DNA of 64,000 nt from Kocuria sp. (GTDB lineage: Bacteria > Actinomycetota > Actinomycetes > Actinomycetales > Micrococcaceae). The notes under the pieces are model-generated. The model was not told the DNA's origin, did no database searches, and saw only the letters and a program-made list of their open reading frames with translations. Below, in pieces: positions 37,056 to 46,708 of this stretch. The translations under genes and the position numbers were made by a program. The stretch's first letter is position 1, and every line of letters starts with the position of its first letter. Location of the stretch: NCBI GenBank assembly GCA_030524035.1, contig JAUNHG010000005.1, positions 1 through 64,000 on the forward strand. Direction: 5' to 3'.

Positions 37056-37150
37056 TATCGGCCATCCGCTTTACCCTCCACTAGCCCAGACGCTTCACGG
37101 GAGCGCTCAGACATCCCTGCGTAGGGCGTGGCCAAACACGAAAGAACACC

Positions 37151-38437
37151 ATGACTCAAACAATCACGGCTCAAGAAACTGCTTTGGACCGCGTTGGCAT
37201 TCCAGACTCCATTAAATGGGGTTTCTTGTCGGTGTTGGTTTTTATGACCGGCAACGGGGTGGAATCTAACTTCATTTCCCCACACTTGGCAGCCGCCGTG
37301 GGCTCGGAAAACATGGCAGCCACCATTATCACTTTCTACGGGTTATCCGTATTGGTGGGGTCTTATCTATCCGGGGCACTCGCGGACCTGTGGGGGCCGC
37401 GCAAGGTAATGTTGCTCGGCTTTTTGGTATGGATGGTTTTTGAAGCAGCATTTCTGCTGTCGATCGCCATGGAATCGACCTTTTTGATTGGCCTGTCCTA
37501 CTTTTTCCGAGGCTTTGGGTATCCATTGTTCGCTTTTGCCTTCTTGGTGTGGATCAACACAGTGGTGCCCAAGAAACGCAACGGAACCGCCGTGGGGTGG
37601 TTCTATGTGATGTTCACCGGTGGCATGCCCACCCTCGGTTCAGCTGTCGCGTTGTTGGCCATCCCTGCTTTTGGTGGTGGTTATGGCGGTGAAACCGGGG
37701 CGATGATTGTCTCCAGTGCGCTGGTGCTGGCTGGCTTCCTCATCGCGTGGTTTGGGGTGAAAGAGCCCCAAGGGAGAGCACGGTTAGCTCCGCAGAACGA
37801 AAGCACATCGGCGGTAATTTTCGGTGGGCTCCGTGTGATGGTTAAAGAACCCCGAGTAGCCATGGGGTTCGCGGTCCGGTTGATTAACACCGCCCCCCAG
37901 TTCGGCATGTTCGTGATCATGCCGTTTGTCATGGAAGACCTGGGGTGGACCCAGAGCCACTGGCTGCTGTTAACGGTGATCGTCTTCGCTTCCAACGTGT
38001 CGTTTAACGCGGTGTTTGGCCACATCGGCGACCGCTGGGGTTGGCGGCGCACCGTGCAGTGGTTTGGGGTCATGGGTTCAGCACTGGGGTTGCTGGCCTG
38101 GTGGTACGTCCCACACTGGGTGCCCGGCGGTTCTGAATGGGGCTACTGGCTCACCGTGTTGGCGGGTGTGACCTTCGGAATCATGTTGGCCGGATTCGTG
38201 CCCATGGGTGCGATCATGCCCACGCTGACTCCTGATCACAAAGGGGCCGCCATGGCCATGTACACCACCGCAGCAGGTGGCGCTGCCTTCCTCGGTGCAG
38301 CCGTGGTGGCGCTCGTCCGCCCGTGGGGCGGTGATGTCACGGTGGTTTGGGCGTTTGTTGCCCTCTATGGAGTGGCATTCTTCCTGATGCGTTTCCTGGA
38401 CGTTGAACAGAACTACAACGAAACCCACACCAGTTGA
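37151..38437 (+). CDS. MFS polyol permease (RbtT/DalT-like)
   Basis: This 428-aa transporter has twelve hydrophobic segments and the MFS motif GALADLWGPRKV after helix 2, repeated as GHIGDRWGWRRT in the second half. VVPKKRNGTAVGWFYVMFTGGMPTLGS is characteristic of the polyol permease family that carries ribitol, D-arabitol or related polyols with protons. It should bring the substrate of the neighbouring dehydrogenase into the cell. It lies 95 nt after eltD and 30 nt before the kinase. Confidence 0.87.
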   Translation: MTQTITAQETALDRVGIPDSIKWGFLSVLVFMTGNGVESNFISPHLAAAVGSENMAATIITFYGLSVLVGSYLSGALADLWGPRKVMLLGFLVWMVFEAAFLLSIAMESTFLIGLSYFFRGFGYPLFAFAFLVWINTVVPKKRNGTAVGWFYVMFTGGMPTLGSAVALLAIPAFGGGYGGETGAMIVSSALVLAGFLIAWFGVKEPQGRARLAPQNESTSAVIFGGLRVMVKEPRVAMGFAVRLINTAPQFGMFVIMPFVMEDLGWTQSHWLLLTVIVFASNVSFNAVFGHIGDRWGWRRTVQWFGVMGSALGLLAWWYVPHWVPGGSEWGYWLTVLAGVTFGIMLAGFVPMGAIMPTLTPDHKGAAMAMYTTAAGGAAFLGAAVVALVRPWGGDVTVVWAFVALYGVAFFLMRFLDVEQNYNETHTS

Positions 38438-38467
38438 ACTCATTCTGAATCAGGAGAGACGCGCGTC

Positions 38468-40186
38468 ATGACCACGATTTTTAACGACCCCCACGACTTC
38501 TGCGACGACCAATTAGAAGGGTTTGTGGATCTTTATGCAGACCGTCTACGTAAAGTCTCGGGAGGGGTAGTCCGACTTCCACAGGGTGAACCTGAAGTTG
38601 CTGTGGTGGTTGGTGGCGGATCCGGTCATTACCCAGCCTTTGCTGGTTTGGTGGGGCCTGGGTTTGCAGCCGGTGCTGTGGTGGGGAACATTTTTACGTC
38701 CCCCTCCGCTGCCCAGGTGTATTCCGTAGCCAAGGCTGCACACCAAGGGCGTGGCGTGATCCTGACGTTCGGTAACTATGCGGGCGACATCATGAACTTC
38801 GGGATCGCCGCACAACGGCTTCAGGCCGAAGGCGTTGATACTCGGATTGTGGTGGTCACGGACGATGTCGCATCCGCCGAGGATGTGGAAAAGCGCCGAG
38901 GCATTGCAGGGGACTTCACAGTGTTTCGCATTATGGGTGCTGCCGCCGCGGAAGGCATGGATATTGACGACGTCGAACGATTAGGCAACCTGGCCAATGC
39001 CCGCACACGCACCCTGGGTGTGGCATTTTCCGGGTGCACGATGCCCGGCGCCTCCCAACCGTTGTTTAATGTTCCCGCAGGTCACCTGGGCTTGGGGTTG
39101 GGAATTCACGGTGAACCCGGCATTCGTGACGTCGAATTGCCCGATGCCAAGGGGCTGGCGCAGATGCTGGTGGGTCCGCTGCTGGACGATATCCCAGAAA
39201 CAGCGGACCATAGAGTGGGTGTGATCCTCAACGGGCTCGGTACTACCAAATACGAAGAGCTTTTCCTGCTGTGGGGTGCCGTGGCCCCCAGGCTCCGCGA
39301 CGCAGGTTTGACCATCGTGGCCCCCGAAGTGGGGGAGTTGGTGACCAGCTTGGATATGGGTGGGTGTTCACTCACGGTGTTCTGGCTTGATGATGAACTG
39401 GAACGTTTGTGGCGCTCGGATGCTTACACACCGGCCTACCGCAAACAGGCAGCCCCCTTGGCAGGCATGGATCCTGACGCCACGACCGTGAACACAACCG
39501 TTGAAGACCGCCATGCCCCCGAGCGCTCGCAGGCTGGGGCGCAGGCAGCGCAGGTGGTTGAGGCTGCCGTGCAACTGGTCAACAAGGTTTTGGTGGAGCA
39601 CGAAACTGCGTTGGGGCAGATTGATGCCGTCGCAGGTGACGGCGACCACGGCCGAGGGATGGTTAAAGGCATTACCGCAGCGCGGAAAGCTATAGAAGCC
39701 GCTACTGCGGAAGGTGGTCCCGGCTGGCAGCTGCGCCAAGGTGGTCAGGCATGGGCAGAGCATGCCGGTGGCACTTCTGGGGTTTTGTGGGGGGCAGCGT
39801 TGGAAGCTGCCGGGCAGCAGCTCGATGACGCCGCAGAGGCCTATACCGCTGATGACATCCGGGGCGCGGTTCGTGCCTTCGCGGATGCTATCAGTCAGCT
39901 AGGTGGGGCCAGCCGAGGGGATAAAACGTTACTGGACGCCCTCTTACCGTTTGTTGATGCGCTATGCACTGAGCATGCTGACGCGCCGCTGCCACAAGCT
40001 TGGGCTGCCGCAGCTGATACTGCTCGTCGTGCAGCCGAAGCCACAGCTGACCTGCGACCTCAAGTGGGTCGCGCTCGTCCTTTGGCGGAAAAGAGTGTGG
40101 GCACGCCAGACGCCGGAGCCACATCCATGGCGCTGATCCTGGGCGTGCTTTCTGAACATGTTCAACACGTTGCCCGTGCACACTGA
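38468..40186 (+). CDS. Fused DhaK-DhaL kinase (erythrulose/dihydroxyacetone kinase)
   Basis: This 572-aa ATP-type kinase has a DhaK domain (about 1-335) with [15 protein letters not shown] and [11 protein letters not shown], whose His forms the covalent hemiaminal with the ketose, and a DhaL domain (about 360-572) with [13 protein letters not shown]sp residues that bind Mg-ATP. Family members phosphorylate dihydroxyacetone; LerK and DerK act on erythrulose. The erythritol-type dehydrogenase upstream favours erythrulose here. The isomerase gene follows at 20 nt. Confidence 0.87.
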   Translation: MTTIFNDPHDFCDDQLEGFVDLYADRLRKVSGGVVRLPQGEPEVAVVVGGGSGHYPAFAGLVGPGFAAGAVVGNIFTSPSAAQVYSVAKAAHQGRGVILTFGNYAGDIMNFGIAAQRLQAEGVDTRIVVVTDDVASAEDVEKRRGIAGDFTVFRIMGAAAAEGMDIDDVERLGNLANARTRTLGVAFSGCTMPGASQPLFNVPAGHLGLGLGIHGEPGIRDVELPDAKGLAQMLVGPLLDDIPETADHRVGVILNGLGTTKYEELFLLWGAVAPRLRDAGLTIVAPEVGELVTSLDMGGCSLTVFWLDDELERLWRSDAYTPAYRKQAAPLAGMDPDATTVNTTVEDRHAPERSQAGAQAAQVVEAAVQLVNKVLVEHETALGQIDAVAGDGDHGRGMVKGITAARKAIEAATAEGGPGWQLRQGGQAWAEHAGGTSGVLWGAALEAAGQQLDDAAEAYTADDIRGAVRAFADAISQLGGASRGDKTLLDALLPFVDALCTEHADAPLPQAWAAAADTARRAAEATADLRPQVGRARPLAEKSVGTPDAGATSMALILGVLSEHVQHVARAH

Positions 40187-40206
40187 GAATGAAAGGACGT
40201 ACCACT

Positions 40207-40689
40207 ATGTCAGGCCACGGAATGCGAATAGTCGTCGGGGGGGACGACGCTGGGTACAGCTATAAAACACACATCAAGGCAGACCTTGAAGCCGATGATC
40301 GGGTGTCAGAGGTGATCGACGTCGGCGTTGGGGAAGACGAACACACCGCGTACCCGCATGTGGCGGTGGAAGCTGCGCGTCGGGTGGCCACCGGTGAAGC
40401 GGACCGTGCGCTGCTGATCTGCGGGACCGGCCTGGGGGTTGCGATTTCTGCGAATAAAGTGCCCGGGATTCGGGCGGTGACCGCGCATGATTCGTTCTCC
40501 GTTGAACGTTCAGTGTTGTCGAATAATGCTCAAGTGCTGTGCATGGGGGAGCGGGTGATCGGGCTGGAACTGGCACGCCGCTTGGCCAAGGAATGGCTGG
40601 GGTACGTTTTCGATGAGGCCAGCCCATCTGCGGAAAAAGTTGCGGTGCTGACGGAGTACGAAAACACTACGCAGCACAACGATCTATGA
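40207..40689 (+). CDS. RpiB/LacAB-family sugar-phosphate isomerase
   Basis: This 160-aa protein has [13 protein letters not shown] at the N-terminus, [21 protein letters not shown] with the catalytic Cys, and [21 protein letters not shown], the usual RpiB signature. Relatives EryI and DerI interconvert erythrulose 4-phosphate and erythrose 4-phosphate in tetritol breakdown. That product would enter the pentose phosphate pathway. The ATG at 40207 follows AAAGGA; a Met six codons earlier also reads in frame. Confidence 0.86.
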   Translation: MSGHGMRIVVGGDDAGYSYKTHIKADLEADDRVSEVIDVGVGEDEHTAYPHVAVEAARRVATGEADRALLICGTGLGVAISANKVPGIRAVTAHDSFSVERSVLSNNAQVLCMGERVIGLELARRLAKEWLGYVFDEASPSAEKVAVLTEYENTTQHNDL

Positions 40690-40721
40690 CCGTAAAGACC
40701 GCACCTATTTAAGGAGCCAAC

Positions 40722-42317
40722 ATGATCACAACAGCTCATTCCACAGCACCGCGTCTAGGGCCACAATCTCTGCCGGATAACGGTGTTCACCTCCCGACTT
40801 TTGACCGTACTGCGGTGACCAGCGGCATTATCCATATCGGGGTAGGTGGGTTCCATCGAGCTCACCAAGCTTTGGTTATGGATAACCTGCTGGCTCGTGG
40901 TGATCACAGTTCGTGGGGGATCACGGGCATGGGCGTGATGCCCGTTGACGCCCGGATGCGTGATGCGCTTACGGAGCAGGGCGGATTGTATACATTGGTG
41001 GAAAAGCACCCGGATGGGCGCCGTGATCACCGCGTTATCGGGTCAATTCGTGACGTCCTGTTGGCCCCGGATAATCCCGGTGCGGCGGTTGAAGCTATGG
41101 CTGACCCGCAGATTCGGATTGTGTCGCTGACGATCACCGAAGGCGGGTATAACTTCAATCAAAGCACCGGTTTATTTGATCCGTCCACGCCTGCTGTGGC
41201 GCACGACATTGAGGCGATGAGTGTGGAGACAGCAGGCGACGCACAGGCAGAACTGGATCGTACCCCGGCTTGGGCAGGTGACCTGCAGTCGGTGTTTGGA
41301 CTGGTGGTGGGTGCCTTAAAACTGCGGTGGATGCGGGGCTTAGCTCCGTTTACGGTGATGTCCTGCGACAACATCCAAGGTAACGGGGATACCGCTGCTC
41401 GGCAGTTTGGCGCGTTTGCGGAATATGTTGACCCCGAGTTGGCTGAATGGATCCGCCATCACGTACCGTTCCCGAATTCTATGGTGGATCGCATTACCCC
41501 GGTCACGAGTGACGAAGACCGCGCACGTGTCGCGGAGGAAACCGGCAGGGTCGATGCATGGCCGGTGGTCTGCGAGCCCTTCTTTCAGTGGGTGTTAGAA
41601 GATCGCTTTGTGACAGATGCTGATGGTTCCTCCCAGCGCCCAGCTTTTGAGGAAGCTGGTGTGCAAATGGTGGATGACGTCGAACCGTACGAGCTCATGA
41701 AGCTACGCCTGCTGAACGCATCCCACCAGGCCTTGTGTTATCCGGGACGCTTGGCTGGACTGCAATACGCCCATGAAGTGTGTACGGATCCGCTGTATGT
41801 GGCTTACCTGATGGCCTATATGGAGCAGGAGGCCACCCCCACACTGCAGGATGTCCCCGGCATTGACTTGGACGATTACCGTCGGACTTTGATTGAAAGG
41901 TTCGCTAACCCACAGGTGCGCGACACCTTAGCGCGGTTGTGCGCAGAATCCTCAGACCGTATTCCTAAGTGGGTTGTTCCGGTGATTCAGGACAACCTGG
42001 CTGCGGGCCGTGCCGTTGATTTGTCTGCCGCTATCGTTGCCTCCTGGGCCAGATATGCGCAGGGAGTGGATGAAGCTGGCGCTGACATTGAGATTGTGGA
42101 CCCACGACGGGACACGGTCATGAAAGCAGCAGCCGACCAGGATCAGGACCCATTGGCTTTTGTGCGTAACCGGGAGCTCTTTGGCGATTTGGCCGACCAA
42201 GAAGCTTTTGTGGAGCCGTATTTGTGGGCGCTGGAAAGCTTCCGGAGGGTCGGAGCCCGGGCCACCTTGACGGAGCTGCTCAGTAGAGTTGGCAGACCGC
42301 TGGCGGATGGGTCATGA
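40722..42317 (+). CDS. Mannitol dehydrogenase family protein (polyol dehydrogenase)
   Basis: This 531-aa long-chain polyol dehydrogenase has the cofactor site HIGVGGFHRAHQA, MSCDNIQGNGDTAA, VPFPNSMVDRITP and KLRLLNASHQALCY, which carries the catalytic Lys, Asn and His. Family members oxidise D-mannitol, D-arabitol or related polyols to ketoses. Next to a xylulokinase, D-arabitol to D-xylulose is the simplest reading; D-mannitol to fructose is the alternative. AAGGAG precedes the ATG. The tail overlaps xylB by 6 bp on the other strand. Confidence 0.88.
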   Translation: MITTAHSTAPRLGPQSLPDNGVHLPTFDRTAVTSGIIHIGVGGFHRAHQALVMDNLLARGDHSSWGITGMGVMPVDARMRDALTEQGGLYTLVEKHPDGRRDHRVIGSIRDVLLAPDNPGAAVEAMADPQIRIVSLTITEGGYNFNQSTGLFDPSTPAVAHDIEAMSVETAGDAQAELDRTPAWAGDLQSVFGLVVGALKLRWMRGLAPFTVMSCDNIQGNGDTAARQFGAFAEYVDPELAEWIRHHVPFPNSMVDRITPVTSDEDRARVAEETGRVDAWPVVCEPFFQWVLEDRFVTDADGSSQRPAFEEAGVQMVDDVEPYELMKLRLLNASHQALCYPGRLAGLQYAHEVCTDPLYVAYLMAYMEQEATPTLQDVPGIDLDDYRRTLIERFANPQVRDTLARLCAESSDRIPKWVVPVIQDNLAAGRAVDLSAAIVASWARYAQGVDEAGADIEIVDPRRDTVMKAAADQDQDPLAFVRNRELFGDLADQEAFVEPYLWALESFRRVGARATLTELLSRVGRPLADGS

Positions 42318-43745
42318 GTTCGTTTCTGATTCCAACTGGCGGCGCATAGTGCGGTAGGTCTGACGATACGCCGTCGCGCCGTCGTCATGGGTGTGTGGAA
42401 TGTGCTGGCTGCCTTCGGCCCCGGCTTGCCACGTCGGGAGTTCGCCGAGGGCGGCCCACGCCGCTTGCCGGGCAGCCCCCAGGGCCACATATTCGTCTGG
42501 CGCTGGTACATCAATGTCCACACCCAGCACGTGGGATAACGCGGTGCGTAGCTGGGAAGACCGTGCGCCGCCGCCGATTAACAGGGCGCGATTGACGGGC
42601 ACGTTCAAAGTACGCAGCACATCAAGACAGTCCGCCAAGGAGTTGGCAACTCCCATGATTGCGCTGCGGGCCATATTTTCCCTGGTCAGCGACTCTCCTG
42701 TGATGCCATGCCAGCGCCCCGTGGCTTCCGGGAGGTTAGGGGTGCGTTCGCCGTCGAGGTAAGGCAAAAGCGTTAGCCCGCCACAGTCTGCCGCGCCGTC
42801 GGCTGCAAGGGCATCTAAATGGTCCACCGGCAACCCCAACAGTGCTGCGGTGCGTGCCATAACGCGGGCTGCGTTGAGCGTACACAGTAGGGGTAGGAAC
42901 TGTCCGGTGGCATCTGCAAAACCGGAGGTCACTCCCGTAGGGTCCGGTGCCGGGCGTGCAGATCGGGCAAATACTGTTCCTGATGTACCGACGGAAACCA
43001 CAACATCACCGGGTTCCACACCGAGTCCCAATGCTGCGCCGGCGTTATCACCGCATCCGGCTGACACTACGGCTTTTGGTGAATGGGGTAACCACTGCGC
43101 AGCGACATTGCCTGCGCAGTGGTGAGGGTCCAGAACCGTGGGTAGGTGCGGCACTCGACCGAACCATTGTTCTAAGAAGTCCTCCCGAACGGTGTTGGTG
43201 GCGGGGTCGAACCATCCGGTACCGGAAGCATCTGAGCGGTCCGTGACCCATTGGCCACCCGTCAGGTGCCGCAGAATCCAGTCATGTGGCAGTCCCACAC
43301 TGACCAGTTTGTCAGCGGTCTCTGGTTCCTGTTGGCGTAACCAAGCCAGTTTGGTCAGGGTGATGGAACTGACCGGCGCTGTTCCCACAGCGTCAACCCA
43401 GCCCTGAACGCTCAGTTTCTCCACCATGGCTTGGGCCTGGGGTGCACTGCGGACGTCGTTCCACAACAGGGCGTCATATACCGGTTGTCCGGAGGCATCA
43501 AGAGCCACCATGCCGTGTTGTTGAGCGGATACTCCGACGCCGATCACATCTGTTCTTTGTCGTACCCCCGCGAAATCCCAGGCAATGTTCAATGCTTCGA
43601 TCCAGGCCCGTGGGTCCACTGATGTGCCGTCGGGGTGTGGGGAACTGCCACGTGAAATCACTTCACCGCTGGCAGCATCTACCACCAACACTTTGCAGGA
43701 CTGTGTGGAGGAGTCGATTCCGACCACGGTTCCATTTTTGGGCAT
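42312..43745 (-). CDS. xylB: Xylulokinase
   Basis: This 477-aa FGGY kinase has GIDSSTQSCKVLVVDA, GVGVSAQQHGMVALDASG and LLWNDVRS, all typical of XylB, with GCGDNAGAALGLG (catalytic Asp) and LLIGGGARSSQLRTAL in the second half. It phosphorylates D-xylulose to xylulose 5-phosphate. It converges on the mannitol dehydrogenase family gene. A 7-2-7 site resembling the SorC operators lies upstream, so the same regulator may control it. Confidence 0.9.
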   Translation of the reverse strand: MPKNGTVVGIDSSTQSCKVLVVDAASGEVISRGSSPHPDGTSVDPRAWIEALNIAWDFAGVRQRTDVIGVGVSAQQHGMVALDASGQPVYDALLWNDVRSAPQAQAMVEKLSVQGWVDAVGTAPVSSITLTKLAWLRQQEPETADKLVSVGLPHDWILRHLTGGQWVTDRSDASGTGWFDPATNTVREDFLEQWFGRVPHLPTVLDPHHCAGNVAAQWLPHSPKAVVSAGCGDNAGAALGLGVEPGDVVVSVGTSGTVFARSARPAPDPTGVTSGFADATGQFLPLLCTLNAARVMARTAALLGLPVDHLDALAADGAADCGGLTLLPYLDGERTPNLPEATGRWHGITGESLTRENMARSAIMGVANSLADCLDVLRTLNVPVNRALLIGGGARSSQLRTALSHVLGVDIDVPAPDEYVALGAARQAAWAALGELPTWQAGAEGSQHIPHTHDDGATAYRQTYRTMRRQLESETNS

Positions 43746-43777
43746 CAGTTTGCTTTCTCAGACATCGGACCCACGCA

Positions 43778-43793
43778 CAGAACCTTTGTTCAG
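43778..43793. promoter_or_regulatory. Candidate SorC operator 3, upstream of xylB
   Basis: CAGAACCTTTGTTCAG has the same 7-2-7 spacing as 35764-35779, with the GAAC/GTTC core kept and outer bases changed. It lies 32 bp upstream of the xylB start. Confidence 0.5.
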
Positions 43794-43860
43794 TGCACAG
43801 CGTTAGCACTGACTACGGTACTTCAGGATTCCCAATGGTGACCAGGAACATCGCCCCGGA

Positions 43861-45099
43861 TTACCAGTCATCACCGATGATCCGAGCCTCTGCAAGTGAT
43901 GCTCCCAGCAGCAAAGTGCGCATAAAGCGTTCTGTTGCGGCGGTCAATAGGTCTTCGCCATCACGTACAGCCTCTGAAAGGCTCATGGGCACGGGTATAA
44001 TCGAAGAAATTGCATCAATGCCGATTCTATGGACAGCGTCCGAGCCCTGTCCCAGGGTTCCGGCTAGCCCAATAACCGGAACGCCTTGTACAGAGGCTCG
44101 GCGGGCTACTTCAGCAGGAACCTTTCCATAGGGCGTTTGGAAATCAATAGCTCCCTCAGCTGTTATCACTAGGTCGGCTCCGCGGATCAACTGATCCAAG
44201 TTAAATCCTGCTAAACCTGAGTCTAGTAGAGCTTCAAATCTTGGGGATAGTTCTGCTCCTATGGCAGCTAGTCCAGCACCAAGGCCCCCAGAAGCGCCAG
44301 TCCCCGGACCCAGCGCAAAATCAGTATGTTGCGCAGACCTGAGGCAGTCACGGCTTAGAATTTGCGCCCACTTATCAAATCCACTTGCCATTTGTTTTAC
44401 TTGTTTTTGAGTCGCCCCTTTCTGCGGACCAAAAACATGGGCTACTCCGTTGGGTCCCGTCAAAACGTTGTATGGATTTAAAGCAAGAGTTATCTTAGCT
44501 TTGCCTGAAGATATTGCTGGGTGCAGGTTGGACATATCTAAATGCTCTGCGGATATTAACCCGACATTACCCTGCTTATCTATCGGTGTTCGTTTTTCAT
44601 CAAGAACCTTTACTCCCAGTGCCTGTAATGCGCCTAGTCCTCCGTCAGAAGTTCCGGAATCTCCGCACCCCACAAGTACGTTAGAGGCACCACTATCTAA
44701 AGCCTCGACTATTAACTCTCCCACGCCGCGGGTAGTTGTCAGTGTTGGGTCGCGTTGATCCTCTGGAACTAGGCGAAGTCCGGCAGCTGCCGCCATTTCT
44801 ATGACTGCAGTACCTTCGGCGTCCCCACCTAGCAAGGCCCAATGGGAAGCAACGGGTGTACCGACTGGGCCGGTGACGGTGGTTTTGATGATACGCCCCC
44901 CAGTAGCTGTCGCTAGTGTGTGGGCAGTACCTTCACCGCCGTCAGCAATAGGAATGCTGCGGACACGTACCCCTGGGATAGCCCTACGCACACCAGAAGT
45001 AATAGCACGTGCTACTTCTTCTGCTGTTAAGGACTCTTTGAATCCTGAAGGTGCAATCAAGACGCGTCGAATAAACGCAGTGGAATTTAAGCTAGGCAT
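43861..45099 (-). CDS. glxK: Glycerate kinase (GlxK type)
   Basis: This 412-aa enzyme phosphorylates D-glycerate. APSGFKESLTAEEVARAI, IADGGEGTAHTLATATGG, GCGDSGTSDGGLGALQALG and GPGTGASGGLGAGLAAIGA are typical of the family, with EGAIDFQTPYGKVP near the C-terminus. Product position (2- or 3-phosphate) is not set by sequence. It is the last gene of an AT-richer minus-strand operon with a DASS-type transporter, so uptake and use of glycerate or a related acid are likely. No ribosome binding site stands out beyond GGAGTGAC. Confidence 0.9.
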   Translation of the reverse strand: MPSLNSTAFIRRVLIAPSGFKESLTAEEVARAITSGVRRAIPGVRVRSIPIADGGEGTAHTLATATGGRIIKTTVTGPVGTPVASHWALLGGDAEGTAVIEMAAAAGLRLVPEDQRDPTLTTTRGVGELIVEALDSGASNVLVGCGDSGTSDGGLGALQALGVKVLDEKRTPIDKQGNVGLISAEHLDMSNLHPAISSGKAKITLALNPYNVLTGPNGVAHVFGPQKGATQKQVKQMASGFDKWAQILSRDCLRSAQHTDFALGPGTGASGGLGAGLAAIGAELSPRFEALLDSGLAGFNLDQLIRGADLVITAEGAIDFQTPYGKVPAEVARRASVQGVPVIGLAGTLGQGSDAVHRIGIDAISSIIPVPMSLSEAVRDGEDLLTAATERFMRTLLLGASLAEARIIGDDW

Positions 45100-45126
45100 C
45101 GGTAGTCACTCCTGTCGTGGTGGAAA

Positions 45127-46650
45127 TTACAAAAATAGGGGCATGCCAAGAAGCGGCCAGATCAAAAATGAAAATAGTATAACGAGAATTGCATTCGTGG
45201 GGCCTAAAACAATGGAGAGCCGGAGCAGGTCTTTTTGGCGAAAAGTCGAAACATTCTTAATGTCCGAGAATATCGCCACTGGTTTTGCGGAGCTGGTTAA
45301 AGTGTGACAAAAGCCGGCGGCGGCTGTCGAAGCAAAGGCGGCGGCTGTGGGGTCAACTCCGACACCTGGGGATAGCGCAATAATGATCGGGATAAGCACA
45401 GCTGATCTTGCAGAGCGTGACTGGATGACGAGATGCGCAGCAGTCGAAATAATGACTACCAGAACAACAAATAACTTAGGGGCCACATCGCCTGCTATCA
45501 GAACTGAACTTAATATTTGGCGAGCTAACCAGTCAGCCGCCCCGGAATTTACTAAACCTGCACCAAGTGTAAGAGTCGAAGCCATGAATACAAGAAGCGA
45601 CCAAGGAACGGACTTCAATGCTTTAGATAAATTTACTGCGCCCCAACGTGGATTCGCAGTGAGCAATGCGCCGATAAGTCCAACTACTGCTGGGTTTAAT
45701 CCATGTAGTGACTCAGAGCACCAAAGGATAACTACGACCGCAACTAATAGTGCTGAGCGAGTTTGTGCGGTAGTTAAAGGACCACTAATTGGCACAGAAA
45801 TATTTCTTTGTAGATCATCTAAAGTAATTTTTACAGGTAATTTTCGATCGTTTTTCGCTGTAAACATTCTTATAATTATCTCCGCGCTTATGTGCGACGA
45901 AACTAAAGCAAGTGGTAGCCCTAATATTAGCCAAGAAGCTACATCGAAACTTGATTGCCCTGCTGATGAAAGAATTTGTGATGTGATGAGATGGGCCCCA
46001 GCCCCCAAGTAAGACCCTACTGCAGAAAGTAAAATTACAGAAGGAAACAGTAAGGAGAACGCCAGGACGACACGTTGTTGTTCGCGGAAAACCGCAGCTA
46101 AAGCTAAAAATATTGGCAATGTCAGAGCTGCTCTACCGGAAGTCGATGGAACCGCAAATGCTGTAACTACTAAAAATAGGGTTACCAAGTGAAGTAATTG
46201 GTGGATAGATGTTGCTCCTGTCATGACATAGCCAGCAATCCGTGCGGCGAGTCCCGACGCGGTGACACCTGCAGCTATGATAAACGCCGATAGTATGAGC
46301 CAGATGGTATCTTCACCGAGAGAAGAGAAAAGTTCAACATCATCGATCACCCCCATCGCGATAAGTAAGATCGCAGCCCCCAGGGCTATATATGTGTCAT
46401 CTAATCGAGAAAATATCCATAGAAACACCGCAGAGGCAAATACAACCAGAGTTAAAGCGCCGGAAGAATTTAATCCAGAGTTTGAAACAGCCCAAAAACA
46501 CCAGAATGCGAAAATTGATAACAGAGCAAGCGATATTAGAAAGGGAATCCTTTGGTAAGAAACCCACCCTTTTTTTACTTCCCTGTCATGTAGCCTTAAC
46601 GGTACAGTTGACCACTGCGACTGCGGTGTAGGATCAACATCCTTCATCAT
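45127..46650 (-). CDS. SLC13/DASS-family anion transporter
   Basis: This 507-aa membrane protein has about twelve hydrophobic segments. The hairpin-like TAFAVPSTSGRAALTLPIFLALA and, in the second half, LVIQSRSARSAVLIPIIIALS are the two matching SNT-type motifs of divalent-anion symporters, which carry dicarboxylates or sulfate with sodium. Adjacent glxK suggests glycerate, glycolate or a tartrate-like acid. The gene is AT-richer than the window's average. It lies 27 nt before glxK and 58 nt after the sensor-like gene. Confidence 0.85.
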   Translation of the reverse strand: MMKDVDPTPQSQWSTVPLRLHDREVKKGWVSYQRIPFLISLALLSIFAFWCFWAVSNSGLNSSGALTLVVFASAVFLWIFSRLDDTYIALGAAILLIAMGVIDDVELFSSLGEDTIWLILSAFIIAAGVTASGLAARIAGYVMTGATSIHQLLHLVTLFLVVTAFAVPSTSGRAALTLPIFLALAAVFREQQRVVLAFSLLFPSVILLSAVGSYLGAGAHLITSQILSSAGQSSFDVASWLILGLPLALVSSHISAEIIIRMFTAKNDRKLPVKITLDDLQRNISVPISGPLTTAQTRSALLVAVVVILWCSESLHGLNPAVVGLIGALLTANPRWGAVNLSKALKSVPWSLLVFMASTLTLGAGLVNSGAADWLARQILSSVLIAGDVAPKLFVVLVVIISTAAHLVIQSRSARSAVLIPIIIALSPGVGVDPTAAAFASTAAAGFCHTLTSSAKPVAIFSDIKNVSTFRQKDLLRLSIVLGPTNAILVILFSFLIWPLLGMPLFL

Positions 46651-46708
46651 AGTAATCTCCCGTAATTTTAGCTAGATATTGCGTGTGGAAGTGCTACCGG
46701 TCCGAACC

